Shown here: piece after piece, positions 1 through 7,650 of the stretch
Numbering within the stretch: position 1 is the first letter of the stretch
Layout of the letters: every line of letters starts with the position of its first letter
Assembly (NCBI GenBank): GCA_021772635.1
Contig: JAJFLP010000045.1
Coordinates: 1 to 42,144 of the forward strand
DNA: 42,144 bases
Reading direction: 5' to 3'
Origin: Verrucomicrobiota bacterium
GTDB lineage: Bacteria > Verrucomicrobiota > Lentisphaeria > JABSQK01 > JAJFLO01
Program-made: the position numbers and the translations under genes
The notes under the pieces: model-generated
Database searches by the model: none
What the model saw: only the letters and a program-made list of their open reading frames with translations
Told to the model about the DNA's origin: nothing

Positions 1-277
1 TTAGCCTGATTAATTCACGCGATTCGTCGCGAGAGAACTTAACTCGTTCATAATAAGATGATTGGAGAAGGCGCCACGGTGAAAGTGAATTTTCATTCAC
101 TAAGATGTGAAGCCAAGCCAATCGGTTTATTTGAGCAGAGATTAGGGATCGTAGCAGAATACTGGTGAATTATTCAGGTTAGGGTTAAAACCAACCATTT
201 TTTTGCCGAAATTAATTTGAAAATAATGAGATTAGAGTTTACGTTACACCTCGTATAAACAGAGGGTGTTTTTGGCA
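1..277. other. Upstream region without a recognised gene
   Basis: I find no credible coding frame, RNA gene or repeat copy here. It presumably holds the promoter of the PEP-CTERM gene that follows, but I could not place convincing -35 and -10 boxes. The purine-rich AGAGGG at 261-266 is the only ribosome-binding-site candidate. Confidence 0.4.
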
Positions 278-1021
278 ATGATAAACCAAGTATTTAAAAA
301 TTTACTCTTCGCGATCGGGGTTTGTCTCATCTTTTCGCTAGTCCCCGACGGGACTGCAGACTTCGTGATCGACGATTTCTCCACGGCATCTGACCCGACC
401 ACCGATTCCGTCAGTAGTGGCGCTTCAGCGGATGTTGCAACGCTTGATACCGGTGCGGATACAAAGGGAGGAGGCATTGCTGATCGCCAAATTACCATTG
501 AGGCCCCGGCCGGGTCAAATAGCGGCGCGATTGTTGTTAACGGCTCAAGTGGAATCGCGATGGTGACCCAGGATACCACCTCACAAATCAGCCTTACGCT
601 AGATTACAACTTCACCAGTAACACCGATTTCAATATAACCGATTCCACATCGTCCTCCAAAATAGCCATAGATTATTTTTTCCCGAACGGCTCTGCAGCA
701 AAGTTCGACTTCTTCGAACTGGTGTTAGGTAGCGGCGCTAATACATCGCATGTCAGCGCCACAGATGTGTCGGTCTCGCAGGGGGATTTTCATGTAGAAG
801 TACCTTTAAGCGAATTCGTAACTCAAAATGGTTCTGGTGCAAATTTTGCTGCGATTACGAACTTCCAGTTAACCACATCTGCGACGAGTTCTAATAATAA
901 TTATGACATTTCACTCATTCAGGTGATCCCCGAACCATCCACTTATGTGATGATGGGGATGATTTTAGTAGGCATCGCATTTTATAGTCGGAAACGGAAG
1001 AAAATCACTGTTGCCGGATAA
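278..1021 (+). CDS. Secreted PEP-CTERM sorting domain protein
   Basis: A 247-residue exported protein of unknown function. It starts with an N-terminal signal peptide (MINQVFKNLLFAIG, then a hydrophobic run ending near the TADF segment). The middle is Ser/Thr/Asp/Gly-rich and probably a beta-sandwich. The C-terminus is a typical PEP-CTERM tripartite signal: VIPEPSTYVMM, a hydrophobic helix, then the basic cluster SRKRKK. In this family an exosortase recognises the PEP motif, cleaves and anchors or releases the protein at the outer surface. A GTG twelve bases upstream (266) is also in frame; I chose the ATG at 278 because it gives the more usual signal peptide. AGAGGG lies 11 bases before it. 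The tail is almost identical to that of the protein at 35453-36202. The gene stands alone and is followed at once by a strong terminator. Confidence 0.85.
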   Translation: MINQVFKNLLFAIGVCLIFSLVPDGTADFVIDDFSTASDPTTDSVSSGASADVATLDTGADTKGGGIADRQITIEAPAGSNSGAIVVNGSSGIAMVTQDTTSQISLTLDYNFTSNTDFNITDSTSSSKIAIDYFFPNGSAAKFDFFELVLGSGANTSHVSATDVSVSQGDFHVEVPLSEFVTQNGSGANFAAITNFQLTTSATSSNNNYDISLIQVIPEPSTYVMMGMILVGIAFYSRKRKKITVAG

Positions 1022-1042
1022 AAACCTTTAGATTGATCTCTC

Positions 1043-1077
1043 AAGCCAATCCGAATTCCGGATTGGCTTTTTTATTT
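1043..1077 (+). terminator. Rho-independent terminator
   Basis: A perfect 11-bp stem (AAGCCAATCCG at 1043-1053 pairs with 1059-1069) has a 5-base loop and is followed by a T-rich tail. It lies 21 bases after the stop codon of the PEP-CTERM gene. Confidence 0.9.
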
Positions 1078-1179
1078 TTCAGTGGGTAACGGTCTACTAT
1101 ATTCCAAGGTTAATTCCCCTCTGATAGCGTAGTGTTATCCCGAACGTCTTCATCCCGCATGCGGCGACAATTTAAGGAT

Positions 1180-1420
1180 ATGATTTCATATTAAAAATAT
1201 AAAAATCAGCGAGCGCGGACAAATCACGATTCCCCAAAAGTTGAGGGAGCAGTTCGATCTGAAGCCATCTGCCGACGTAGAATTCACGGTCGAGAACGGG
1301 GAATTAATATTGAAAAAAAGAAAGTCAACTGGTGGTGTCAAAACCAATAAGTGGATCGGATATCTCGCGGGAAAACCGGAAGATATCGATCAGTATATTG
1401 AGGTCATTCGCGGTCGATGA
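1180..1420 (+). pseudogene. AbrB-family antitoxin remnant (VapB-like) without a usable start
   Basis: The frame ending at 1420 reads KISERGQITIPQKLREQF, then DLKPSADVEFTVENGELIL, and closes with WIGYLAGKPEDIDQYIEVIR. This is a SpoVT/AbrB-type DNA-binding antitoxin of the kind paired with PIN toxins. The frame is open only back to a TGA at 1181-1183 and holds no ATG, GTG or TTG before the conserved domain. An ATG at 1180 lies in another frame and would need a one-base shift. The gene is therefore probably decayed, although initiation at a rare codon such as ATT (1190) cannot be excluded. Its stop overlaps an ATG at 1417 (ATGA), where the toxin gene should begin. Confidence 0.65.
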
Positions 1421-1640
1421 TACTGAGAATCTTCGAGTTTCCGAAATGCCGTCCGGTATCGTATAGCTAACAAATTCAAAGTCGTCTCTCCGCATTCTCG
1501 GAGTCCGCTCGTGCGGACCGTATAAGTGTCCCGTATTATCGGGATCCTCGCTTTTGCGGGAAGAGTTTCGGCCGTCCGGACCAAAAATTGTACCGCTTGC
1601 GGTATAGATCAGTTCCTCAGCGATCTCGTCATCCGGACCG
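1421..1640 (+). repeat. Composite intergenic repeat (K plus G elements) inserted in vapC
   Basis: Bases 1421-1485 match the reverse complement of about 6313-6380 (shared features: ATACTGAG, CTTCGAGTTT, TCGTATAGCT, AATTCAAAGTCGTC). Bases 1491-1600 carry the G-type palindrome (TCGGAGTCCGCTCGTGCGGACC) and then the phrase AAAATTGTACCGCTTGCGG, also found near 6730, 6890, 8290, 8370 and reversed at 38960. The block begins directly after the ATG of the expected toxin gene and ends before its surviving C-terminal part. Confidence 0.65.
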
Positions 1641-1663
1641 AAAGTCTGTCTGGTAACGCTCTA

Positions 1664-1843
1664 CATAGTGTGGGTGTATCCCGGCTCACTTATCGCAGGG
1701 CCGGTGGTAAACGCGAACGTATTATTTCCGACTTTATAATAGGCTCGCATGCCATATGTCAGGCATCGCGTTTACTGACTCGCGACCGCGGTTTTTATCG
1801 CAGCTACTTTCCTGATCTGTCAGTTCTCGAAAGGCTGGACTGA
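1664..1843 (+). pseudogene. C-terminal fragment of a VapC-type PIN toxin
   Basis: The plus-strand frame contains YRRAGGKRERIISDFIIG, then SHAICQASRLLTRDRGFYRS and YFPDLSVLERLD. This is the usual end of PIN-domain toxins, including the two C-terminal acidic positions (SDFIIG and TRDRGF). The N-terminal half with the first catalytic Asp (IDTN-like) is absent; its place is taken by repeat elements. Together with the AbrB remnant upstream this is a dead vapBC locus. An open frame extends back to 1526, but that part is repeat sequence. Confidence 0.7.
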
Positions 1844-2084
1844 ACCCGTCTTCGCTCGCACTTAGCTCCGTCGAGCTACGCTTCTATCTCTTGGCCTGTT
1901 GCGTCTGTATTTGACTTCTATCTCCTAGCTCCTAACTTCTAAGTTGACGTTCGGAACCTCACGTCCGTCTCTTCCGACCTCCGCATGGGAGTTGGGATCG
2001 GCTCTAAGTTTACGTTCGCGCTCTCACCTCCGTCTCTCCTAGGGATTCGGCTCGTCGGGCTTTGCTCTGTACCAACCTGCATCT

Positions 2085-2195
2085 AGCAACGAGCAACGAG
2101 CAACACAGAACACGCAATACGAAACACGCAACACGCAACACGCAACACGCAACACGCAACACGAAACACGAAACACGAAACACGGAACACGAAAC
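2085..2195 (+). repeat. Heptamer tandem array (ACGCAAC / ACGAAAC)
   Basis: About fifteen 7-base units: AGCAACG at 2085-2098, then from 2105 on ACAGAAC, ACGCAAT and many copies of ACGCAAC and ACGAAAC, ending at 2195. It resembles the short tandemly repeated sequences (STRR) known from cyanobacteria. Stretches of looser word repetition (CTAGCTCCTAAC types) precede it from about 1860. The same units occur inside the TPR gene at 3886-3948. Confidence 0.9.
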
Positions 2196-2245
2196 ACTTT
2201 CTCAAATCTGAAATCACAATTCAAAAATCAGAAATCCCTTTCCCT

Positions 2246-3034
2246 ATGCATCATCCAACAGCAATCATTTCTCCCAACGCGAAACTAGGCGTAAACGTTA
2301 CCGTCGGGCCGTACACCGTCATTGACGAAAACGTCGAGATCGGTGACAACTGTCGTATAGGCCCCCATTGTCATATCACCGGGTGTACCCGAATCGGTAG
2401 CGGCGCGAAGGTTCATGTCGGTGCTGTGATCGGGGATGAGCCCCAGGATCACAGCTTCAGCGGGGATCCGAGTTTTACGAACATCGGAAAAAACTGCACG
2501 ATTCGGGAGTACGTTACCATCCATCGTGGCGCAGATCCGGACTCGGCGACAACCATAGGTGACAACGTCATGCTAATGGCGTTCGTTCATCTCGGCCATA
2601 ATTGTAGTATTGGTGACCACGTGAACATCGCGAACATGACGATTCTTGGTGGGCACGTTCACATTGGAAACAATGCGTTTCTCAGTAGTGGCATTGTTGC
2701 ACATCAGTTCGTTAAAGTTGGCCAATACGCGATGGTATCCGCTAATGCCCGACTGAATAAGGATGTGCCACCGTATTGTATGCTCGCTGAAGGGGATCGT
2801 ATTTACGGCGCGAATTCGGTTGGCATAAAAAGGGCGGGCTTCTCAAAGGAAACCAGGAACGCGATTCGGCAGGCGATTAAGCTGTTTTTTTTCAGCGACT
2901 CGAATAGCGAGGAAGCATTGGCCGAAATCGCCGGAAAATTCGGCGGGATCCCGGAGGTCAATGCCTTTATCGACTTCGTAAAATCAAGTCAGCGCGGCAT
3001 GATGACCGCCCGTCCGAAGCGCGAGAAAAGCTGA
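2246..3034 (+). CDS. lpxA: Acyl-ACP--UDP-N-acetylglucosamine O-acyltransferase
   Basis: LpxA transfers a hydroxyacyl chain from acyl carrier protein to the 3-OH of UDP-GlcNAc, the first step of lipid A synthesis, in the cytoplasm. The 262 residues match the usual length. Residues 1-185 show left-handed beta-helix hexapeptide repeats (IGDNCRIGP, IGKNCTIRE, VHIGNNAFL). The catalytic histidine is H118 in VHLGHNCSIG, with H115 before it, equivalent to H125 and H122 of the E. coli enzyme. The IREYVTIHRG and VAHQFVKVGQ segments are also typical. The C-terminal helical part covers residues 190-262. No Shine-Dalgarno sequence is visible before the ATG; the leader is a heptamer array plus AAATC-rich sequence. 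lpxB, lpxD and fabZ, frequent neighbours elsewhere, are not here. Confidence 0.95.
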   Translation: MHHPTAIISPNAKLGVNVTVGPYTVIDENVEIGDNCRIGPHCHITGCTRIGSGAKVHVGAVIGDEPQDHSFSGDPSFTNIGKNCTIREYVTIHRGADPDSATTIGDNVMLMAFVHLGHNCSIGDHVNIANMTILGGHVHIGNNAFLSSGIVAHQFVKVGQYAMVSANARLNKDVPPYCMLAEGDRIYGANSVGIKRAGFSKETRNAIRQAIKLFFFSDSNSEEALAEIAGKFGGIPEVNAFIDFVKSSQRGMMTARPKREKS

Positions 3035-3212
3035 CACTCATAGATTCAGAGTTTCCCTTTAATCGCGGAGGTGTTGGAGTTCACACTTCAGTGTGTTCGT
3101 TTTCAATCACTGCATTGCAATCAGGCTTGTACTCTCCGCATAAGCGAGAGTCTCGGCCATCCGGGCTTCTGGGTCTGTTAAAATAAATGGAAACGTTGAT
3201 TATGGCGAAGCA
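3035..3212. other. Intergenic region with small hairpins
   Basis: After lpxA there is a short hairpin (ACACTTCAGTGT followed by TCGTTTTC, near 3083-3102) that could act as a weak terminator. A fragment of the G-type repeat (CTCCGCATAAGCGAGAGTC) lies near 3135-3160. No coding frame is credible. Confidence 0.4.
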
Positions 3213-3305
3213 AATGTAGGAGGCAGTTCCTACTGGCGATAACGATCATTTTGGAACGATACCGAAAAATATATATAATCGCCAGCGGGAGCTGCCTCCT
3301 ACATT
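3213..3305. repeat. REP pair (BIME), family 1
   Basis: Two inverted REP units frame a 93-bp element. The left reads AATGTAGGAGGCAG and the right reads CTGCCTCCTACATT. Each carries a GGAG..CTCC palindrome next to GGCGAT, and the leading GTAG is a tetranucleotide typical of REPs. A second copy lies at 42034-42124, including the middle (TTTTGGAACGATACC) and some flank (AAACAGCCTCA). No RAYT matched to this family is in the window; the RAYT at 30974 sits among different palindromes. Confidence 0.85.
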
Positions 3306-3419
3306 AGAAACAGCCTCACGTAAATGACATTGTCACAACGTGACTCACCAATCCTTGAAGTTTCAAGGGAAATACACCGGTAACCTAACGTACGCGTACA
3401 ACCCCTGAACCATGTCCCC

Positions 3420-5546
3420 ATGCTCATCAAACTAATACGGCTTCCGATTGATCTCATACTTCTGACGTATTACTTCATCAAGGGCACCCTCTGGCTGGCG
3501 AATGTTCATGTTCGCGAGCTGTTCGATCTAGCGCCGGGCGGCGATTGGCCGTATGGATGTTTCACCGAGAAGACCGATACAAAAGAGTGGGCCTGCATCC
3601 CCGGAGCCAAGTTCGGAAATCCGTTTATGTTCAAGTCATTGTGCTCGGACTTTCGGCGCCACGAATGTCATGGCTGCCATTGTCTTGGGGAGATGGAGCA
3701 GTCCTTCAGCCGCTGGCATCCCGGGCACGTTGTCGTACTCAAAGTCGCGTTACTCCTCATTCTCTCGTGGTCGGCCATCGGCGGTACGCTTTTCATCGGG
3801 GCACGTGAGTTCCTGTCCGACCAAGCTAAAGCCGACATCCGCGCCCGGCTGAGTTCGCTGCCGTGGATCGGAAAGATTGACTTTTACGCAACACAAACCA
3901 CGCAACACGAAACACGCAACACGAACCACGCAACACGCAACACGGAACACTTCCTCGATCGCGCCAGGCGATTAACTGACGACGGAAACCACCAGGAGGC
4001 CCTTCTGGAATATAGAAACGCCTTTCACCTCGCCCAGGACGACGCGGAAATCTGCCGCCAAATCGGTGAATGCCTTATCCGGCTCAATCGCCGCGAAGAA
4101 GCGGTCACACTCTTCAAGCGCGCGATCGAACTGGATCCGAAGAATTGGCAGAACCATCTTACTCTCGCCCGAATCGGGATTGAGTCGAATGATATCGACT
4201 TCGCGCGATCCCATGCAGAAGCCGCTACGGAGATCAATTCGGACGCGGTAGAGGCCTGGTTGATCGTCGGATTGTGCAACCAGCATCAGGGAGTCCCAGA
4301 ATCCATTCGCGACGTGCTGGCGACTGTGGAAAAACTGCAGATCGAAAACTCTGTCTCGTTTACCTACGCCGGATTTCTTTATTCCGATCTCGGCAATTTC
4401 GTCCAGGCACAAGAACACTATCAGACGGCGATCGAACTTGATCCGGAAAATTTCGACGCGCGCATCGGTCTCGCGAATCTATTCGGTAAGCAAGATGATT
4501 TCGACCAGGCCGAAGCCCAACTGAATACGATTCTGCAATCAGTTCCCGGGCACCTAAAAGCATTGGTCGGAACTGCAGAACTAAACGTTGCCCGCAATAA
4601 CCGGTCCGCCGCCATTGAAACCTACCGCACTGTTATCGATCTTGAGGGCTCTGATGTTTCTCATCATTTGCGACTTGCCGAGCTTCTGGCACAATCCGGT
4701 AAATCCGATGAGGCGATCGCCAATCTTCAGGCGCTCGTACTTGTTCATCCGGATGAATTTGAGCTTCATAACACGCTTGCCCGGTATCTGCTGCGTCATC
4801 GGATGTTCGAATCTGCTATAAAACACGCGACTGTGGTTCTTAACAATGACCCGGATAACCCACAGTCCCTACCGATTCTGGTGAAAGCGTTGCTGGCAAA
4901 GAACGAATTTGAAGAGGCTACCCGCGCTCTCGATAAAGCGCTAAACATCGATCCGGACAACTTGAACACGAAAATGATGCTGGCGGCGGTCTATCAACGG
5001 TCAGGAAACGGAACCGCTGCCGAAGGGATGTACCGACGCGCGGTCGAAGATCATTCCGATTCGGTAATACCTTCGATCGGGCTCGGGAAGTTCTATAAAC
5101 GTTCGGGTAACCCGACTGCGGCAGCCGACACCTTTAATCAGGCTCTTCAGCGGTTCCCGGATGACCCTGTTATGTTGAATGAGCTTGCGATTCTCTATCT
5201 TGATATCGACGGGAAGCTTGATGATGCCTGTCGCATTTTGGGCCAGTTAATTCGTGAGTACCCGGATAATGTGCCTATTATCAATGCGTACAGCGTAGCG
5301 TTGCACAGGAAAGGCGAATTCGATCAGGCTCGCGAACACCTGGCGTCGTCGGCGAAAATTGCCCCGGCGAACCCCGTCACCCACTTCCTTCTCGGTAAGA
5401 CCCTGCTTAGTTTGCAAGAGCCCCGGGTCGCCGAGGAGCATTTGGTTCAGGCAATGAATCTCTCATCCGAGTTCAGCGGCTACGAAGAGGCGAGGGCGTT
5501 GGTGGAGGAATTGCAGCGACGGCGAGGGGCCTCGGTTTCTCCGTAG
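3420..5546 (+). CDS. Membrane-anchored TPR-repeat protein with N-terminal Cys cluster
   Basis: 708 residues, specific function unknown. Hydrophobic segments lie at about 8-28 and 103-126. Between them is a Cys-rich stretch with C47, C59, C75 and HECHGCHC (C83, C86, C88), which may bind a metal. Residues 156-177 are encoded by an intergenic heptamer repeat and form a polar linker. From about 178 to the end there are roughly fifteen 34-residue TPR units (for example AVTLFKRAIELDPKNW and AQEHYQTAIELDPENF), which normally form a protein-binding superhelix. TPR proteins often accompany exopolysaccharide/PEP-CTERM systems (PrsT-type), but this one lacks a lipobox and I would not equate them. The SDR gene follows 33 bases downstream, so the two may be co-transcribed. 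Confidence 0.8.
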   Translation: MLIKLIRLPIDLILLTYYFIKGTLWLANVHVRELFDLAPGGDWPYGCFTEKTDTKEWACIPGAKFGNPFMFKSLCSDFRRHECHGCHCLGEMEQSFSRWHPGHVVVLKVALLLILSWSAIGGTLFIGAREFLSDQAKADIRARLSSLPWIGKIDFYATQTTQHETRNTNHATRNTEHFLDRARRLTDDGNHQEALLEYRNAFHLAQDDAEICRQIGECLIRLNRREEAVTLFKRAIELDPKNWQNHLTLARIGIESNDIDFARSHAEAATEINSDAVEAWLIVGLCNQHQGVPESIRDVLATVEKLQIENSVSFTYAGFLYSDLGNFVQAQEHYQTAIELDPENFDARIGLANLFGKQDDFDQAEAQLNTILQSVPGHLKALVGTAELNVARNNRSAAIETYRTVIDLEGSDVSHHLRLAELLAQSGKSDEAIANLQALVLVHPDEFELHNTLARYLLRHRMFESAIKHATVVLNNDPDNPQSLPILVKALLAKNEFEEATRALDKALNIDPDNLNTKMMLAAVYQRSGNGTAAEGMYRRAVEDHSDSVIPSIGLGKFYKRSGNPTAAADTFNQALQRFPDDPVMLNELAILYLDIDGKLDDACRILGQLIREYPDNVPIINAYSVALHRKGEFDQAREHLASSAKIAPANPVTHFLLGKTLLSLQEPRVAEEHLVQAMNLSSEFSGYEEARALVEELQRRRGASVSP
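3886..3948 (+). repeat. Heptamer array inside the TPR gene
   Basis: Exactly nine 7-base units (ACGCAAC, ACAAACC, ACGCAAC, ACGAAAC, ACGCAAC, ACGAACC, ACGCAAC, ACGCAAC, ACGGAAC). Because 7 and 3 are coprime, three units give a 7-residue period in the protein (TQHETRN, TNHATRN, TEH). The units match the intergenic array at 2105-2195. Confidence 0.95.
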
Positions 5547-5579
5547 GCCCGAGAGTTATATCCAATCAAAGGGAAAATT

Positions 5580-6284
5580 ATGAAACTTGAGAATGCGAAA
5601 ATTCTGATAACCGGAGGTAGCCTGGGCTTGGGTAAGGACGCGGCCAGGCTGTTGGCCGAGTGTGGGGCGCAGGTGGCTATCACAGGGCGCAACCGGGAGC
5701 GATTGCAAAAGGCGGCGGACGAAATCGACGTCTTCCCTATCGTCGCAGATGTAGCAAATCCGAATGACATAGACCACACGTATGCAGCGTTTCTCGAGAA
5801 ATTTGACACCTTGGACTGCCTCATTAATAACGCTGGTGTTGGCGGAGGCTTTTCAACTTTGGAGAACGTCACCTTGGAGGAATTTGAAAGCGTTTTTCGA
5901 GTTAACGTATTTGGCGCGGCTCTGATGGCGCAAAAAGCGATTCCAATCTTTAAGGCGCAGAATTACGGTAATATAATCAATGTCGGCTCGACTGCCGGGC
6001 TGAAAGGATTCGAACAGGGAAGCGTTTATTCGGCCAGCAAGTTTGCGTTACGCAGCATGACCCAATGCTGGCAGGCAGAGCTTAGAAAACACAATATCCG
6101 TGTCACCCTAATTAATCCCAGCGAGGTTCCGACGGCCTTCGCAAACCCGGATAGGATTGAGCGCGACTTGGTCGGCAATAAACTGACGCCGAGAGAAATA
6201 TCCCATACCATCAAATCTGTATTGGAGATGGACGACCGCGGCTTGGTACCGGAAGTGACCGTATGGGCTACGAACCCGTGGTAA
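5580..6284 (+). CDS. Short-chain dehydrogenase/reductase (SDR family)
   Basis: A 234-residue NAD(P)-dependent oxidoreductase of the classical SDR family; the substrate cannot be told from sequence. The cofactor-binding motif TGGSLGLG is at 11-18, NNAG at 83-86, the active-site Asn in RVNV at about 109, Ser137 in VGSTAG, and the YSASK catalytic pair Tyr150/Lys154. ADVAN at 56-60 is the adenine-contact region. The length is typical of FabG-like enzymes. AAGGGAAAA just before the ATG is the likely ribosome-binding site. A short hairpin and T-run follow the stop. Confidence 0.9.
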   Translation: MKLENAKILITGGSLGLGKDAARLLAECGAQVAITGRNRERLQKAADEIDVFPIVADVANPNDIDHTYAAFLEKFDTLDCLINNAGVGGGFSTLENVTLEEFESVFRVNVFGAALMAQKAIPIFKAQNYGNIINVGSTAGLKGFEQGSVYSASKFALRSMTQCWQAELRKHNIRVTLINPSEVPTAFANPDRIERDLVGNKLTPREISHTIKSVLEMDDRGLVPEVTVWATNPW

Positions 6285-6286
6285 TT

Positions 6287-6309
6287 AGACTGCAAGCAGT
6301 CTGATTTTT
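6287..6309 (+). terminator. Probable intrinsic terminator of the SDR gene
   Basis: AGACTGC (6287-6293) pairs with GCAGTCT (6296-6302) and is followed by GATTTTT. The stem is 6-7 bp, so it is weak, but it begins 3 bases after the stop codon. Confidence 0.6.
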
Positions 6310-6384
6310 CGACGACTTTGAATTTATCAGCTATAAGATATCGAACGGTATTTCGAAAACTCGAAGATACTCAGTATAAACAGA
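6310..6384 (-). repeat. K-type intergenic repeat, reversed copy
   Basis: The reverse complement of this segment matches 1421-1485, sharing the terminal phrase TATACTGA, the CTTCGAGTTTTCG core and AATTCAAAGTCGTC. Other copies of the TATACTGA end lie near 6650, 7770 and 8347 (plus) and 19343 (minus). Confidence 0.6.
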
Positions 6385-6401
6385 GAATAATAGCCGCCAG
6401 C

Positions 6402-6530
6402 ATCCCGTCTTACCAGCCCCCAGTCCCCAGCCCCTCGCATCCAGCAACTATCAACGAGCCCCCAGCATCCCGTCTTACCTGCCCCTAGCAGCCAGCAACC
6501 AGCATCTAGCATCTAGCAACTATCTCCCAG
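6402..6530 (+). repeat. Low-complexity heptamer-like array (CAGCATC / CCCCAGT words)
   Basis: Successive words such as CAGCCCC, CAGTCCC, CAGCATC, CTAGCAT and CAGCAAC form a degenerate STRR-like array. The phrase AGCATCCCGTCTTACC occurs twice. No coding function is likely. A short relic (CCCCAGCCCCTAGCATCC) precedes the second direct repeat at about 7631-7650. Confidence 0.7.
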
Positions 6531-6686
6531 CAACCTCGAAGCGAAGCGTAGATCCCGCTTACGCGGGAAGCATCCAGTCTTTCACACACAACGTTAAATA
6601 TAAAAATAAAAAAGTTCTCACACGGAGACGCAGGGACCACAGGGTTCTTATACTGAAGATAATCAGGTTTTCGTTCGGATTACCCG
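6531..6686 (+). repeat. 156-bp direct repeat, copy 1 (left of the RHH/PIN pair)
   Basis: Matches 7651-7806 base for base at an offset of exactly 1120, with only two differences (6670 and 6675). It contains a hairpin (ATCCCGCTTACGCGGGA), AT-rich sequence, the phrase GGAGACGCAGGGACCACAGG and a K-type end (TATACTGAAGATAATC). Confidence 0.95.
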
Positions 6687-6910
6687 AGACTCTTCCCGCA
6701 TGAGCGTGAGTCTCGGCCGTCCGGACCGAAAATTGTACCGCTTGCGGTATATCTCCGTGATCTCTGAGTCTCTGTGTGATATCCCGATATTTGTTTCATA
6801 CAACGAGCAACTATCCCCCCGCATTCTCGGAGTCCGCCTGTGCGGACCGCACAAGCGGACTCCGTCTATATACGGACCAAAAATTGTACTGCTTGCAGTA
6901 CGGCAAAATA
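6687..6910 (+). repeat. G-type palindromic repeats
   Basis: Bases 6721-6791 match 8361-8431 exactly (offset 1640): CCGGACCGAAAATTGTACCG and then TCTCCGTGATCTCTGAGTC. The latter is an imperfect inverse of the GGAGACGCAGGGACCACAG phrase at about 6625, so the two together look like terminal inverted repeats of a ~170-bp element. Bases 6817-6905 carry TCGGAGTCCGCCTGTGCGG and its inverse half, and this copy matches the reversed copy at 38958-39045. Confidence 0.75.
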
Positions 6911-6927
6911 TAAAGTACTATATATGT

Positions 6928-7161
6928 ATGAAGACAATAACTATCAATGTAAGCGAGCCTGTATATAAAGACTTTAAGAAGTTTGCTAAGCAACGGGATC
7001 GTACAACGTCTGAACTGATACGAGCCGCAATGGAAGAGTATTGTCAACATCATATTCATCAACAAACGAGTCTCAAGAACGTTCAGCCAGTTTCTGTTGG
7101 GAAGGTGTTGAAGCCGTTAACGCAGGACGATGATTTTCTTGGCGAGATGCTTTATGATTAA
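6928..7161 (+). CDS. Ribbon-helix-helix (CopG-like) antitoxin
   Basis: 77 residues. MKTITINVSEPVYKDFKKFA followed by RTTSELIRAAMEEY is a typical ribbon-helix-helix fold: an N-terminal beta strand that dimerises and binds DNA, then two helices. The C-terminal part (from about 45) should bind and neutralise the PIN toxin. I chose the ATG at 6928 because the longer open frame upstream is only repeat sequence. There is no clear ribosome-binding site. The AT-rich, partly palindromic ATATAAAGTACTATATAT just upstream is a candidate autoregulatory operator. The toxin start lies inside the end of this gene (8-base overlap), indicating translational coupling. Confidence 0.85.
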   Translation: MKTITINVSEPVYKDFKKFAKQRDRTTSELIRAAMEEYCQHHIHQQTSLKNVQPVSVGKVLKPLTQDDDFLGEMLYD

Positions 7162-7594
7162 AGGGGTTGACACAACATTTCTCATTCAGGTTGAGATACA
7201 GGAACACCAGTCCCACGATGCCGCTGTCTCTTATCTGCAATCGGAAATTGTTAGAGAAAACAACCAACTTGCACTCGCACCACAAGTCATAGCCGAGTTT
7301 ATCCATATTGCTACCGATCCGCGACGTTTCGAACGATGCCTGGGTATGGACCAAGCACTTGCGAAAGCCGAGTTTTGGTGGAATGCAAAGGAGGTTAAAC
7401 GAATTTTTCCTAACGTTGATTCTCTTGCGCTGTTTCATCAATGGATGGAGGGTCATCAGTTGGGGCGCAAAAGAATTCTTGACACGATGCTCGCAGCGAC
7501 GTATCACGCAGCAGGTATAACTTCTATACTGTCTTCCAATGCAAGAGATTACGCTGTATTCCAATGTTTCGATATCACTGAATTCTCTTCGTGA
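7154..7594 (+). CDS. PIN-domain toxin (VapC-type ribonuclease)
   Basis: 146 residues. Starting at the ATG at 7154 the protein reads MIKGVDTTFLIQ, which has the first PIN acidic residue (D6) and the following Thr. A conserved Glu lies in VIAEFIHI (about 47), and the C-terminal acidic positions in RILDTMLAATY and SNARDYAVF. PIN toxins are Mg-dependent endoribonucleases that cut tRNA or rRNA. The open frame extends to 7130, but that start lies deep in the antitoxin gene and would add non-family residues. The pair sits inside a 156-bp direct repeat. Confidence 0.85.
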   Translation: MIKGVDTTFLIQVEIQEHQSHDAAVSYLQSEIVRENNQLALAPQVIAEFIHIATDPRRFERCLGMDQALAKAEFWWNAKEVKRIFPNVDSLALFHQWMEGHQLGRKRILDTMLAATYHAAGITSILSSNARDYAVFQCFDITEFSS

Positions 7595-7650
7595 TTTTTT
7601 AGACCAAATTTGATTCCGGCTCTGACCCTACCCCAGCCCCTAGCATCCCG

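Noticed and set aside
2085-2195. Heptamer array as a CRISPR array
   Set aside because: Units are 7 bases with no spacers and no cas genes; it is a simple tandem repeat.
2039-2224. Cys-rich minus-strand frame
   Set aside because: It is just the reverse reading of the heptamer array; a similar false frame appears at 3750-3950.
6700-6927. Extended N-terminus of the RHH antitoxin
   Set aside because: The added part is translated repeat sequence; the family begins at the ATG at 6928.
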